Source of the DNA: Microbotryum silenes-acaulis
Lineage: Eukaryota; Basidiomycota; Microbotryomycetes; Microbotryales; Microbotryaceae
Reading direction: 5' to 3'
Length of the DNA: 64,000 nt
NCBI GenBank assembly: GCA_003665825.1
Contig: QPFY01000001.1
Coordinates: 1,171,001-1,235,000 of the forward strand
Positions within the stretch are counted from its first letter, which is position 1, and the number at the start of each line of letters is the position of its first letter. Shown here piece after piece: positions 1 through 12,238 of this stretch. A program made the translations under genes and the position numbers. The notes beneath the pieces are model-generated. The model ran no database searches and was not told the DNA's origin. It worked only from the letters and a program-made list of their open reading frames with translations.

Positions 1-3000
1 TGAGCGAGCGGAGGTCTTCCAGTGTTGAGACTACGCGATCTGATGTGTCTGCATCTGCCCTAAAACCAGCTCGGCAGCGATGGGTCACCCTCGTCGGGCG
101 GAACACCCGACTTCGACTACAGTTCGCACAACTATGCTCACAGTGGCGACGATAATGGCTTTGACAGCGATAATGGCTTCGAAGATCCATCGGCCGCGTA
201 CGAGAGTCTAGACGACTTTGAATCAGACCGTGAGGGTGATGTTATCGGGTCCGAAGACGACGACGACATCGACAGAGATTGGCGCCGACCCCGAACACTT
301 GCGCACATGATCAAGGGTCAGTTCAGCAGTCATGGGAGGTATTATTTGCCCTATGCTACTTATACATCATGGGCACATTTTTACATTATAGTGAATGCCG
401 AACTCTTCAAGAGCTCAAGCCACCGCGCATCATCATCGAGCGTTCCGCATCCAAGCGATGAATGGTTCCCTTTTCCGAGCGCGGCTGTGAGTGGTCGTGA
501 CCCGAGCGCCGAAGCCCTCTCAGCTTAGTAACTAATGCTGACTCTGGTCTGCGAATTCTTGGCCACAGATGTGCGTGGTCTCTCTCTTCTGGCGATCACC
601 CCACCGTCGCATGGGCGCGCAAGAGTTCCAAGAAATACTCGAGTTTGCACAAGTCCTCGGCGTGACCAAGCTGCCTTCGATCAAAACCATCAAAACCTTC
701 CTATGCAACCTACTCGACGAAATCCAGCTGTTCCATCCCCGGCCAGTTGTCATTCCTAACAACCGCACAATCTTCGTCATTCCTCCATCTGATTTTGTCA
801 TTGCAGTGCGTTCCCAGTGGCACTCACTCTGACTCCGCGTCCAGTGCCCCCAGCCAGTGCCCCCCGCTGACGCACGCTCTCTTATATGCCCGCAGGCGCT
901 GGCTACCCCCACACTCGTCGAGCAATTAGAGTTCTACCCCTCCTATGACGACAAAGATTTTGTGCAATCGGCCTGTCAAACTGCGCGCTGGCGCCACACA
1001 TTACCGGCACCCATTTGAACACCGATGGCTTCGCATGACGGCATCGACTATTTCGCCCAGGAAGTCGTACTTCAAAGAGGTGGAGGATACCTCTTTATCG
1101 ACTCCACCCACAACCACGTACTCTGCGCACTGGCGGTTCCTGCGGTCCTCCGCGACGATGGTAGCTTCTGCGTTCAACTCCCGCCCGCGGATATGCCGGA
1201 CTTATCGTCGTCGCCACTTTCAGACCGGGCGTGGTCCCTAATGCCGTTGGAGTTGCTCGGGCCTCCGATCGCAAGGGAAGTGGAGCTGGAGAGGAGGAGG
1301 ATCATACGTAAGTGCATGAGACAAGTCCGAACATTTCGCCACGCCTGACACGGCCACTTTGCGCACGCAGGACTGTCTGCAGATCGAGAGGTGCTGCTAC
1401 CCTGTTTGCCGGCGTCGAGTGCCTCGAGAGCCGCAGCCCGAGGCGGACGACTTCTGACTGTCCCGCTGCGGATGTTCTTGGATGATTTTGGCGGTGGGGA
1501 GTCGAAGCGTTACTACAAGATGTTCGTGGTCAGTGCAGACTCACTCCCAAACACCCATGTGGGAGATTACACTGTACTGATTCGCCCCCGGCGCATGCAA
1601 CAGTGCTCGATCCAGACTCTGGGTTTGCCGGCTTCGCAGTTAAGCCGCCGATTCTCGCTTCAACACATCGCTGTGACCGCTTGGGGAGAGGCACTCGATC
1701 TAGCGGAGGCTGTGCTTACGGACATTATGTGCGTGTGATGTGACTGTGTCGAGCCAGCCGGCGAATTTTGGCTGACTCATGCAACAAACTCTAGTGCCAC
1801 GCTTTCATCGCCCGTTGAGGCCATTGATGGTCGTACCGGAGCCCCTGTACAGTTTTGGACGCCACTGCTATACACGGCACACGACACACCGATGGCTGCC
1901 GAAGTCTCTGCCCGTCCAATTGGGGCCGCAGCACGCTTCCCCTGCCGCTGCTGTCGATGGGGCGGATCTCCCGCCGACCGACTGACGTTCGACACCCTAA
2001 TGACTTACTTTACTGTGAGTCAAGCCTTGACCGCGTTAGCTTCGTGCGTCATGCAAATGGCTGACAACTCGGAGCTGGAATTCTGCAGTCACCCATCAAA
2101 CGTAACGCGGACAGAACGATGTTGGAATCATGGGCGCAGATCGAGACGATGACTCGTGACGGCACCGCTCACGGGGTTCAGGAGTTGCAAAGGAGCACAG
2201 GCACCCGCGACAAAGTCACCGCAAAAGTCATTGAAGAAATCCGCCAAGCCTATGCAGTCGAGATGACACACAAGGTCCCTCACAGCAAAGATGGCCTGCC
2301 TCAGCCAAATGCCGGGTTGGCGAGAGCGTACAACAATGCCGGCGCCAAGGAACGAAAAAAGATTGCCACCGCCAACGGAGTTCGAGCACGGGCAGCCGCT
2401 TCGGCTCGGCTGTCCGAACTCAAAGCCTCTGGGTCCGTTCTTGGCCCATTCTTCCGCATTCCTCGTAAGTCAATGAGTTGACGGTGCTTGCACGGCTTGG
2501 AACGCATCTGACAGTTCAAGCTCGCCCCGCAGATTTCGACGTCCACCGTGACACACCTCCTGACATGCTCCACGTCCTTCTGCTAGGTCCTTTCAAATAT
2601 CTTTGGGTCGACACAATAGCGGGCCTTACACCCACAGCCGTCGACTTCATGCGCGGCGCATTCCGTTCGCTTTCGACACCTGGGCTCGGTGAACGATTCA
2701 AGCCTAATTTCTACGTCGACTACAAGGGAGGCGTCGATGGTCACGATTATCGAATGATCGCGCAGATACTTCCCTTCATCGCTGAGGTCATGTTGAGCCG
2801 GTCCATGATCACTCCAGTGACTAATCGCTGCTGGAGTGCCCTTGGAAAGTTGACCCATCATATGTTCGCTTCCTCCGCAACAAGTATTGATCAGTACGCC
2901 GTGAGTTGGCATGGTATCCGTCGAATGATGAGGCCAGCTAGCTCGAGACTAAAGGAAACTTTTTCGTGCACAGGACGACTATCGCGAGCTAGCGCGAGTA

Positions 3001-4702
3001 TTTGTCCAAGCTTCGATGACCCGCAATTTGACATTCACCTTGGCTCGCGTCAAGTACCACTACCTTCTCGAGCTTCAAGGGGCCATTCGCCGCTTCGGAC
3101 CTCCTAAGCTCTTCGATTCGTCGGTGGCCGAGTCTGCAAACAAGGTCGTGCGCCAAGTCAATATGCGCACCAACCATCAAGCTCCATCGCGTGACGTGGC
3201 GCAGACTTTAGCGGAGACAGCCGCGCTCACCTTTGTCGCGGGTGGGGGTCTTTGGCGTCATGGTGGCCGGGCTGTCTCGCTCGGTCCTGCGGCAGCGAGT
3301 CTAATGGACAACGCGGTGATCAGGTCTTGGTTCATGGTCGATGAGGATTCCGAGACGCAGAATCGGAGTGAGTGCATATTTTTCTTGGTGCCATACGATG
3401 CTGATGTGCCACTGTTCATCGAAGCTGACTCGGGTACCGTTCTGACCGCCGTTCCCCGGCACTAGTCCGCTTTGACTATCATCGTTCTCAACAAGTGCAA
3501 TCGTCGTCGGAGCTCGAACACGATCCTATCTACCGCACCTCAAGGCGAAAGGGTCGGTCTCCGCGTATGACCACTTTCGCGCGGCCAAGGCCGCCACACT
3601 TCCGAATGGTGATCGGTACCTGCTTCGACATTGGTGCTTTGTGCGCACTTCACCCAATGTGAGTCCTGCCGTACGCTCTTTGACACCATCCTTGGGGTAA
3701 CTAAATGGTGCCCTATCTGTTATGCTATCAGTCAGGACTCCGTATCGGCCGAGTCGTATCCCTGCTAGTGCTGACTACCGGTCGCACGCTTCAAAGCAGC
3801 CTGATCGACGAGGGGTTCGCGCTTGAAGAATTCGCCCGCCTCGGTGAAGAACTCGGTTCGACTGGCTTCGTCCGACTGTCTCTCGAGCCTCACCCCTCTG
3901 TAGTGTCAACGAAGGTAAGTCAGCGCATAGAGGAGGCAAAGCTGTTGCACTATCAGCTCACAAAAATATTTCTGTCCCCGTCTACAGTGTTTGCTTGGAG
4001 TTGCCAGTGTACAGCATGACTGCGCATCAGCGAACTGCGCGTCTCGGCCTCAAAAAAGGCTCGCATTGAGCGCATCGACACAGGCGGACTCGAGAATGCC
4101 TTGACCCATAGGGACGACCGTAATTGGCTGCTGAGTACCATCACCCAGCGATCGCACGACTTGGTTGCCCCGCTTGCGCCCCCAATTCCAGCCGCGGAAG
4201 ATTTGGACAGCTTCGTACAAAAAGTCCGGCTATCGCAACCTCCAGCTCAGGCGCGCAATGCGGTGGGCCCCAACGTGGCGCGTCGTGGCCGACCCAGGGT
4301 AGAGATCGTATGCCTCTACTTGTCTGCCCAGTCAATGGGACTGCTCGCGCTAACATGTACCTCCTCAATTATCAGCTTCCAAGCGTTGCAGAAACCGACA
4401 GCGACAGCGAAGACCAAAGGAGCCAGTCCCAGTGGCAGCCCGATGAATTCGTGAGTCACTTCAAGTTGAATGGCCTCTGTCAACGTCAAGAAACGCGGCG
4501 ATTTTGCGGAGAGGCTTGTCAGGCTCTAATGCTTTTACATAGGATGGAGAGTCGCAGCAGGAGGAGTCCCCGCGCGAGGAACCGCAGGGTGAGACGTTCG
4601 AACGCAAGCAATCAGCTGGGAACACCGAGTCGGAAAGTGATGCGCAAGATGTGGATTCAGAACGCGCCCACTCAACGAGTAACGCGGGTTCGGGGAGGAT
4701 GA
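1..4702 (+). pseudogene. Tnp2/Plavaka-like transposase gene, 5'-truncated by the window, with an in-frame stop
   Basis: A multi-exon plus-strand gene of the transposase-derived family common in basidiomycetes (En/Spm-like Tnp2/Plavaka type). An acidic Asp-rich N-terminal segment is read at about 80-306. Family landmarks follow in order: a helical block at 569-790, the segment MFLDDFGGGESKRYYK at about 1471-1518, the D-x-P...LH...KYLW block (DTPPDMLHVLLLGPFKYLW) at about 2550-2610, and the AESANKVVRQVN...NHQAPSRDVA block at about 3127-3205. A C-terminal region with NGDRYLLRHWC follows near 3612-3642. Exons are separated by short gtgagt-type introns. In the frame joining the block at 900-1015 to the one at 1025, codon 1016-1018 is TGA with no obvious intron to remove it, so this copy is probably dead. 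I did not map every splice site. The start lies upstream of the window. Family placement is strong; assignment to Plavaka rather than a sister group is inference. Confidence 0.72.
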
Positions 4703-5408
4703 GATCGATGATGAGTGCAAATATACGTACACTCGCTTCTATCTCTTACAGCTCTACCCGCACTGGGTGGGGCAAAGCGCGAGCTCAAGCTGATTCGGAC
4801 TCCTCCATCGCGGCTTGGCATTCAGTCTTCGTCGGAAGGCTATGTTTCGGATCCGGAACCTTGCGATTTGAAGGCGAAGCGAAAGCGAAGTAAGAGATGA
4901 AGATCTGAAGCGTCTGAAATTGCCATTCGCGTTGACTTTCTGCACTCCATTTGAGCGTACATGGCCGGCGTTCAGCTCGAGAATTTCAAGCTGCCCACTT
5001 TTTATGACAGCGCATTGTACAGATTAGCAAACTATCAGTCGTTGGGTAGAGCCTCTATCGTTCAGTCGCTGCGGGATCTTCAAAAGTGTCCAAAATAGTA
5101 GATTAATTCCCATTGGCCGCGCCGGTTCGAAATACCCACGTATTGCCCCACTGAAGGTGCCCATGATATGGTCGTCACGTCGGGCTTTGGCCGGCGCGAA
5201 GCCAATGCCTTCGGACCGATTGCTCAGGAATGTTGAGATGCGCGATCGGAGGTGATCGGAGTCGCGTAGTCAGACAGGATAACCCGACCTTTCACTGAGT
5301 TTTGCGTTGTTTGCCTTTGCTTTGTTTACCTTGTGCCCATTCATTGACTTCGAGTCAGCAACCTCCCCTCTCCCCTCTCTCTCTCTTCGTCACGCTGTGT
5401 TCACCTCC
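4703..5408. other. intergenic stretch between transposase-like gene and orphan gene
   Basis: Possible last coding exons of the upstream transposase run to about 4900. After that I see no coding exon, RNA gene or clear repeat. The final 100 bases are pyrimidine-rich (runs of CTCTCT near 5367-5387) just before the ATG of the next gene, as is common in fungal core promoters. Confidence 0.4.
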
Positions 5409-7613
5409 ATGTCCGCAACTCCCATACAGCAACAGGGGGTGAGTTCCGTGAATCCGATCATAGTAGTACGGCTGGCGGAGAGCGAGCAGACCTTTACGTG
5501 CGGCCAATGACCGGATCCTTCAACTCTGCACTTCGAACCCGCAGATGACGGGGGGCGTATTGTCCAGTCCCGCAAATACTCCCTCCCCAGTGTCTCGGTG
5601 TCAAGTTCTTTCCTCAAATAGTAACACCGAGTCTACGGTTAGAGTCACCTCCGCGGATGAACCAAACCGACAGGTACGTCCTCTCTCGGCGGAACGGGGC
5701 TTTGTTTATAGGGGTCGGGGCTGTTCGTTCAACTTCAACGATTGACACAGGCTCCTTTGTACACGTGCAGTGGAGCAAAACCCCTCCCCACAACAGAAGA
5801 CAGATCGGCGGAAAATCTACCACTGTACCCGCCCACTCGCCGTTGTCGAGACTTGTCAAATGCGATTGCGGGGGATGAAGATGCGCCGGAGCACGAGGAG
5901 CGCTCGTTTCTCCCGTACAGGGGCTCTTCCGTGAGCTCCGCACCCGGTCGACGTTCGGTGAGCCCAGGAGCCGGCGGAGAGAGGTCCCGTGACACAAGTA
6001 TAGCACCGACTATTCTCGAAAGTGGAGATGAGGAGGACGAGGTCTCCGACGATGAGAACACCCAAGGGGGTACCTTTACTACCGCGGTCATCAAAAAAGA
6101 TCTCCAGTCGCGAGGCCTCCAATGCACGGACTACATGATCGAATATGCCCGTGTGAGTACAGCACCTCTATGTTAGAGGTACAATTCAACGTCTTACATG
6201 TGCTCTGTTGACTACAGCTTGGAAGACAGGGAGGGAATCCCCTCAAGCGCCGGCTTCAGGGCGAAATGATGATGAACATGCTCATCATGGTCCATGATCA
6301 GATGCGCCGACCCGTGGCTGCCCTCACTGCCAGAGATTTCAAGGTTCGTTGTAGGGTGTAGAAAGCCGCTACTCCTGTGTTTGGCGCCAATCCTCATGCG
6401 TCGAAGTTTTCTAACTGGAAATGAAGTTCCTCCTTATCACAGTCAAAGTTCAGATCACATGCGAAGACCATGCTGAGTACGCCTCGCCTCACCAACTTCT
6501 ATAACGGGGCAACGGAGGTTCTCAAAGTGAGTCAGCTTCACAACCATGCTCGGCTTCACAGCCATGAGGTTCGTGTTTCCTTGGTTCTCGGGTCTGAATG
6601 TTTGACAAGCAATACCCACAGAAGTACCTGCTTGCAAATCAAATTATCGACAGCGGCAGAGATGAACACGACGATGGGTATCGTAAAGTGGTCGCTGCGG
6701 CGATCGTAGAGGTTGTGGCTGACGCGCGAAGGGAATTTGCCGGGCGTGTACGTGAGACTCCCTGCTCGGCCACCTTCGAGTGCATCTGTGCCGAACTCGC
6801 CATTGCATGCTTTGCATCTCGCTTACAATCATCTTCTGTCCACCCCAGATTCAAGATATCATATCCCTCAGTAAGGATCCTCTGCTTGTTATGAAGGAGT
6901 GGCCGTCAACCGAAGCATATTTGACGGGCGATCATGTCATCCATTGGTGCCTGGCCGTGAGTTTTAGAGTTTCGGGGATCATGTCGACGAGCGCAGGGAC
7001 GTGGGGAAGTTCGCTAACACAAGTATACACGCCACAGATACAATTTGCTCTTGACTGGGAAAAGGAAGACAAGGGAACCCGCTCTAAATTCTTCATTGGT
7101 CTGCAAAACTACCTCGTTAAAGTCGGGAAGAGGCTTGGAGCCAAGCTGGACAAAGAGCCAAATTTCAGCATTCGGACGTACGTAGCCTATTTTCGTTGAC
7201 TACCTGTCTCGGACTCCTCTCCATTCCGCCTTCAACCTCCTGAGTGCGACAGAATATCCAATTATGACGCGCACTGACGTACTGACATCTATCCAACGTG
7301 CTGCCCTCCTTCAGTTACCTTTGGACCAAGTACGTCGAGCCGACTCGCCGCTCGGCCGCTGCCTCGAAGTTCGGCACCGCCAAAGACTCCAAGGACTGGA
7401 AGCAGCCTCTCGCGCGATTGCAGACTACGAAGGACGATGCCCAGTCGCAAATGTTCCTACTTGTTGCTAAGACCACTCTCGACATTTATCAAGCTGCAAA
7501 GGTCAGTCAAGGCTGGCACTGGCACTGCATTTGGTCCTCAGCCTGTGCTCACCTATTCTCAGTTTCGTCACGCTGATCGGACCTTCGCGCGCTTGCCGTG
7601 TTCGATGACTTGA
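5409..7613 (+). CDS. unrecognised 460-residue protein, intact 10-exon gene
   Basis: Not recognised. Ten exons join in frame without a stop: 5409-5438, 5545-5673, 5751-6152, 6218-6343, 6443-6526, 6622-6747, 6849-6956, 7038-7177, 7315-7501, 7563-7613 (1383 nt, 460 aa). The first ~190 residues are Ser/Thr/Pro-rich and look disordered, ending in an acidic patch (ESGDEEDEVSDDE). The rest is mostly helical with mixed charge, including EFALDWEKEDKG-like and Lys/Arg-rich stretches. There is no signal peptide, membrane segment or catalytic motif I can name. It lies directly downstream of a transposase-like gene and upstream of the hAT element, so it may be a passenger or partner ORF of a mobile element. 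The clean exon chain argues for recent function. Splice sites are canonical (gtgagt, gtacgt, gttcgt, gtcagt donors; cag acceptors). Confidence 0.7.
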
Positions 7614-8443
7614 TTGTTCAGACTAATCAGAAGTCGCAATCGACAGCATCCAGAGCGGATTAGCGCGGGAGTGCGCATGATTTGAGATTGTGGACCTGAG
7701 GTGAGCCCGAGATAGTTTCGAATTGGTAACACGGGAGGCAGCTGGCCTGACCTCACCTAAATGGCACCCTTCCAATCTGATCCCCTAGGTACTTGCTCAG
7801 GTAATTGAGTTAGGTACCAGAAGGCCTACAGGACTGCTTCATTGGGTCCAAAGTTTCAGCCTTTTCGGTTTTCATTTGTTCATTCCTGATTCTAATGTGG
7901 ATAAGGGGCTTTTTATAGTGATTTTAGTAGGGGGTGCTCCCTGCCGAGATAGATCCTGTAAGGCTTTCTAATGCTTTCACTGTACGCTCTCAAAGGGATA
8001 AAGTGGTGCTATAAATGTAGTATATGATAACGCGAGAATGGAACCGCAAGCAAAGCCTGGTACCTGCACTCCTAAAGGTCTCCACGGGATTCCCAGGTCG
8101 TCACCCGGCTGGTATACAGACGGGGGAGTCTCCCGCCTGAGACACCACTCTGTCAAGGTCCTGAATATCCCGCGATCCGCCTGCGCTCAAGCAATCTCGC
8201 GGGAAAATCCCGCGGAAAGGGCTTGGGCGTGTAGGCAAGCGCGACTTGTCTCAAAATCATCGAGGCCGAGTCAGCGCCGGCCCCGGCGTGCAGAAACAAC
8301 TTGCTGTACCGTAGGTCCGGTCCGTAGCCGTCGTCGGCACCGACTCAGTCGTCGTCTGCGGCATCGACTCAATGGTGTCACCGACCGGCCAGTGCCATGG
8401 TCACCAAACTGTGAACTTTCCCAGCAGGCTGCCAACCGGCCTC
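7614..8443. other. intergenic, no gene seen
   Basis: Between the orphan gene and the left end of the hAT element. Only short frames without conserved content occur (for example 8038-8529, Arg/Ser/Pro-rich and low in hydrophobic residues). I see nothing else to support. Confidence 0.4.
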
Positions 8444-8467
8444 CAGGGCTTCGCATTAGATCAGATA
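8444..8467 (+). repeat. left terminal inverted repeat of the hAT element
   Basis: 24 bp that are the exact reverse complement of 12215-12238. This is read directly from the sequence. It begins with CAGGG as in many hAT ends. Confidence 0.9.
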
Positions 8468-8994
8468 GATGCCTATCTATATCTACACCTCCTATAACTA
8501 TCGTTCATCTATATGGCCATAGATCATAGATAGACAGATACGCTTGGACGTAACTACATATCTAAAGCATCTGCCAGGAATACACATTGAGGAGACAGGT
8601 TGTCCATGGTCAGAGGGGTTCAAGCATATTCAAGAAGCATATCCGCTTAAGTTTCCAAGACCTTATCAAGTCATTGGCTTGGCTCCGAACGGTGGCGGTG
8701 AGACAGAGGCCGCCCTCCTGGCTGCCCAAGGCCGCCCTAGGCTCCCGGCTGCCCGTTGTGCCCTACTAGTTCGGTCGGCTTCTATCTCGGAAGCGAAGCA
8801 AAACATTGCCTATCTTGAAGGCATGAGGCCTGAGACCTGAGCTCCTGAAAGGAAATGGGCAAATGAGCCAGAAGATTTTGGAGTCCGCATATTGCCACTG
8901 GTCGTCTGCCGGTTTCACTTCTCCCCTTTCTAGTACCTCCCCGTCTTCTCCCTCTCTAGCTCATAAATCCCCAAACTCCTCATCTTGCTACAAC

Positions 8995-11674
8995 ATGGCT
9001 ACTCCTACTGCCGCAGAAGATCTTGTCGCCACTGTCTTCAGCACGGAGGCGGAAGCAAAAGTGTTCTACACCGAGCTTCGGTCTGCTGGCCCCGAAGACC
9101 GATTGCAAGCGAGGTGCGCCGACGTTGCTCGGGCCTTCCTTTTCTCCCGGACCTCGGGAAAGTGGGATCATTTCGATGTCGTCGTGTTTCGATCGAATGG
9201 CAAATTGAAGATCCGAGCAACGTGCAAGACTCGTCCAGCCTCTCATTGCGAAACCGTTGACTTCGAGACCGCACACCAACACGGCGTATCGAACTGGAAC
9301 AGGGGCATCAAACAATGCCTGGCATCCAGGGGGGAAGGGGCGAACACGGTTAGTTCGCTTGCAATAATGTTTGCAGGCTGTTACAGCAGGTCACTAAAGA
9401 TTTTTCTGTCTTGTACTTTCAGAACGTGCAACCATTTCTTTCTGCTGCAATCTTCGACAATGCGTTGTTCATGTTATCCATCGTTCTTCACGTTGCAATC
9501 TCGAAGGAAGCGTTCACCCACGTAGACCCCCAACTTCAAACCTGGCTCGCCTATTCCTATCACGTCGCCAATGTGAATGCTATCCTCGGTAGTCACGACA
9601 CCGTCAAGAGGCTACTCGTTCATCTACATAGGGAGCTGTCGGTTCAATTCGGCGAATTTCTTGTCAAGCGAAATCGCGGGATTCATCTGGTTATCGATGG
9701 TTGGACCGCTCCCAACTGCATCAGTGTTCTCGGAGTCGTCGTAGTGTATGAACAAGATGGCGTCGTTCATCGTCACATACTCAAGTTCATCGAGTCGAAA
9801 GGTCGCCACGGCGGGAAAGAGCTCGCAGCGTCGCTTCATGAATGCGTCGAAGAGTTCAAGATCTCGCATCTCGTTCGAACCCTCGTGATGGACAACGCCT
9901 CGAGCTGCAACAAGATGGCGGTGGAGTACAAGAACCTCAATGACTCGTGGTGGGGACCCGAGATGCGAGTTCGCTGCTTCGCCCACATTCTCCAGCTAGT
10001 GATGGGCGCACTTTACGCTGCCTTTTCCATGGCCCCTGCTCGTCCGCCTACTCCTCGGGCGCGCAAGAACACGATTGGCAAGCATATATCTGCTTTCGAC
10101 GGTCATCCCAACGTCGAAGATGATTCGGATGCTGAAGATCAGAGGATCGACGACGAGATTGCTCAAGCTCTGTCCATTGCGACTGCCTCTGGTGACTACG
10201 ACATTTCAGCATTGGAATTTACGGTGAACAATTCGAAGACTTGCTTGAGAGAGGCTTTGGATTGGGGCGAGTCGGTCGGCATCAAGATTCAACCCATCCT
10301 TCGACGAAAATGCATGACCATCATTCCTACGATCGCCGATTTTGCACAACACGTTTCGGGACTGAGAGTCAAATCCTCCGACAAACACAGATGGCAGCAG
10401 TCGGTCGTTGCCACCGCCAAGGACCGACCCGATTCCAAGGCGACGGAGCTTTCCCGCAAAAACGAAACGCGTTGGAACTCTATTTACCTCTACCTTCAGA
10501 GCCATGTTCTCTTCTCGAGTGCCATCGACTACTATATGGCGCGCGACGACACACCCTCGGACATCGTGGACAAATTCGCCCTTCCTGGTGACGCACTTGA
10601 TATCGTTAAAGAGCTCCTTGACATTGGCGAATACCTCAAGACCCTGACGGTTCAGTTCCAAGATGCAACGCCTCGCACTTGGGATGTCATCGCCGAGTTC
10701 GAACTAGTTGAAGGCATGCTTGACAACAAGGCTCAAACCGCTTCTCCCATGGTGCACATCGCAGCCAAGTCCGCTTTGATTGTTCTGGGCAACTACTACT
10801 CGAAGGTTGGCGACGATTCGATTGCTGCATTCGGGTCGATGTTCTTTCATCCTCGTCACCATCTGCGATTCTTTCAGCGACCTGGAACTGCTTGGGCCGA
10901 AACCGATATCAATGAGAAGCAGAAGAAGCTCCATGAAATCTACAAGAAGGTGTACCTTCCTCTCTATGAGGACATCCCCGAAGCTGGTCCTCCGTCCCCG
11001 ATTGATTCCGATGCTTGCTCCGACCACGATTTGTATGGTGATGAAGGAGGTGACACACAAGGCTCTCACAACTACTACGAGCCAGATGCCTTCCTCCAGT
11101 ACTGGGCTAGGGGATGCGTCAGACTGAACAAGAACGACGCCTACAAGGGGTGCCCTATCAAGTATTGGGTGACACAACGTGCGATTCCAGGGCAGAAGGC
11201 TCTTGCCGAGATGGCAATTGACTTCATCACAATTCCACCAACTGCGTGCGATGCGGAACGCGCTTTCTCCACCGGCCGCCGGACGATCAACTATATGCAG
11301 CACAGCACCTCCGCCGAAGTTCTGAACGCCAAGATGTGTCTCGGTAGCTGGGCTAACCCGACCGCTCCTATCTTCGGGGGCACCCCCGAGGGCTTCGCTC
11401 GTCATGCCCGACCCATCATCGCAAGTGAGTTCAAATGAGAGGAGTCATGCTAGCCCCGGCTACTTGCAGCGACTGAGGACCCAATAATCTTTCTTGCAGG
11501 CAAGGTGCTCCATCGAAGCGTGTCGTGGCAAAGAAGAGTTCTTCGGCAGTCCACAAAGCGAATAAGCGGCAGCGCCACAACGTCACTGGAGAATCCTCAC
11601 GATCGACCTCGCTCTCGCAAAATTCGCCGATTGAGGAGCTGGAACTCTCAGACACGGACGAAGAATCGTCTTGA
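8995..11674 (+). CDS. hAT transposase, 850 aa
   Basis: Cut-and-paste DDE transposase of the hAT superfamily. Proposed exons 8995-9348, 9423-11424, 11478-11674 close in frame (2553 nt). The N-terminal exon has a Cys/His arrangement (ATCKTRPASHCE ... NWNRGIKQC) that may be a BED-like zinc finger. The catalytic core starts near IHLVIDGWTAPN (first Asp), then LVMDNASSCNKM (second Asp), and the CFAHILQLVM block typical of hAT. The C-terminal dimerisation region reads FLQYWARG ... YWVTQRA ... PGQKALAEMAIDFITIPPTA, with the AERAFSTGRR signature. An acidic Ser-rich tail ends ELSDTDEESS. The last intron has a weaker acceptor (gactgag); the stronger cag at 11499 would put the tail in a less plausible frame. 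No stop or frameshift occurs in the transposase, so this copy may be able to make protein. Confidence 0.88.
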
Positions 11675-12122
11675 GCGCTACCCAAGTATGCAACCGAGTA
11701 AATCTTCGTTTCTCCCATGTACATAATAAACCCTCAACAACATATTTTCTCTCTGTTTCTCTGTTTCTGCCCCTTCATAGATTTTTCAACCGAGTCCTCT
11801 AGCTTTCCCTCATTTGCACTTGCTCTCCGTCGTCTGTCAATAGAATACAAGGCACGGCTGCCATTCTGCCACTTCGTCGAGTTTTTCTGGCGGCAGCTGG
11901 AGAGATCTTGTCATGGCTGCAAAGGCCTTTTGTGTCGAGGACAAGGGAACAAGGGTCGCCCTGTCATATCTATACACGCACATCTATGCATGCCTCCACA
12001 CATCTAGTCATCATCTATCAAGTGGCGTTTATCTACGTAGATATCCACTAGATATCTATCTTTCATCTATCTGTTCTGCTGTAGATGACAGATCTATAGA
12101 TAGCCCGAAAAAAGGCAAAATT

Positions 12123-12171
12123 ATCTACATCTACATAAAAGAATGCACGACTTAAATAAGGTTCTCAGCCG
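12123..12171 (+). repeat. 49-bp block from the hAT right end, duplicated in inverse orientation at 26846-26894
   Basis: Positions 12123-12171 are the exact reverse complement of 26846-26894 over 49 bases, and the match stops sharply at both sides. This copy lies just inside the right terminal repeat of the hAT element. The other copy stands alone in the CAP2/zinc-finger promoter region. Confidence 0.9.
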
Positions 12172-12182
12172 ATAAAAGATAT

Positions 12183-12228
12183 CTACGCGCATATCTGATC
12201 TAATGCTACGCGCATATCTGATCTAATG
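12183..12228 (+). repeat. 23-bp tandem duplication at the hAT right end
   Basis: Two adjacent identical 23-bp units beginning CTACGCGCATATCTGATC. The second copy runs into the right terminal inverted repeat. Such subterminal repeats are often transposase-binding sites (inference). Confidence 0.85.
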
Positions 12229-12238
12229 CGAAGCCCTG
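12215..12238 (-). repeat. right terminal inverted repeat of the hAT element
   Basis: 24 bp, exact reverse complement of 8444-8467. It marks the outer boundary of the element. Confidence 0.9.

Larger units (their letters stand above)
8444..12238 (+). mobile_element. hAT-superfamily DNA transposon, 3.8 kb, with 24-bp terminal inverted repeats
   Basis: Positions 8444-8467 (beginning CAGGGCTTCGCATTAG) and 12215-12238 are perfect inverted repeats of 24 bp. The CAGGG start is typical of hAT ends. Between them lies one complete hAT transposase gene. The subterminal DNA at both ends is rich in short ATCTA/TAGAT words (8461-8540 and about 12000-12115). At the right end a 23-bp unit is duplicated in tandem at 12183-12205 and 12206-12228. 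The flanking octamers (CCGGCCTC on the left, TCCTTATC on the right) do not match, so no 8-bp target duplication is visible. The insertion is therefore old, rearranged, or built from two copies. Confidence 0.85.
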
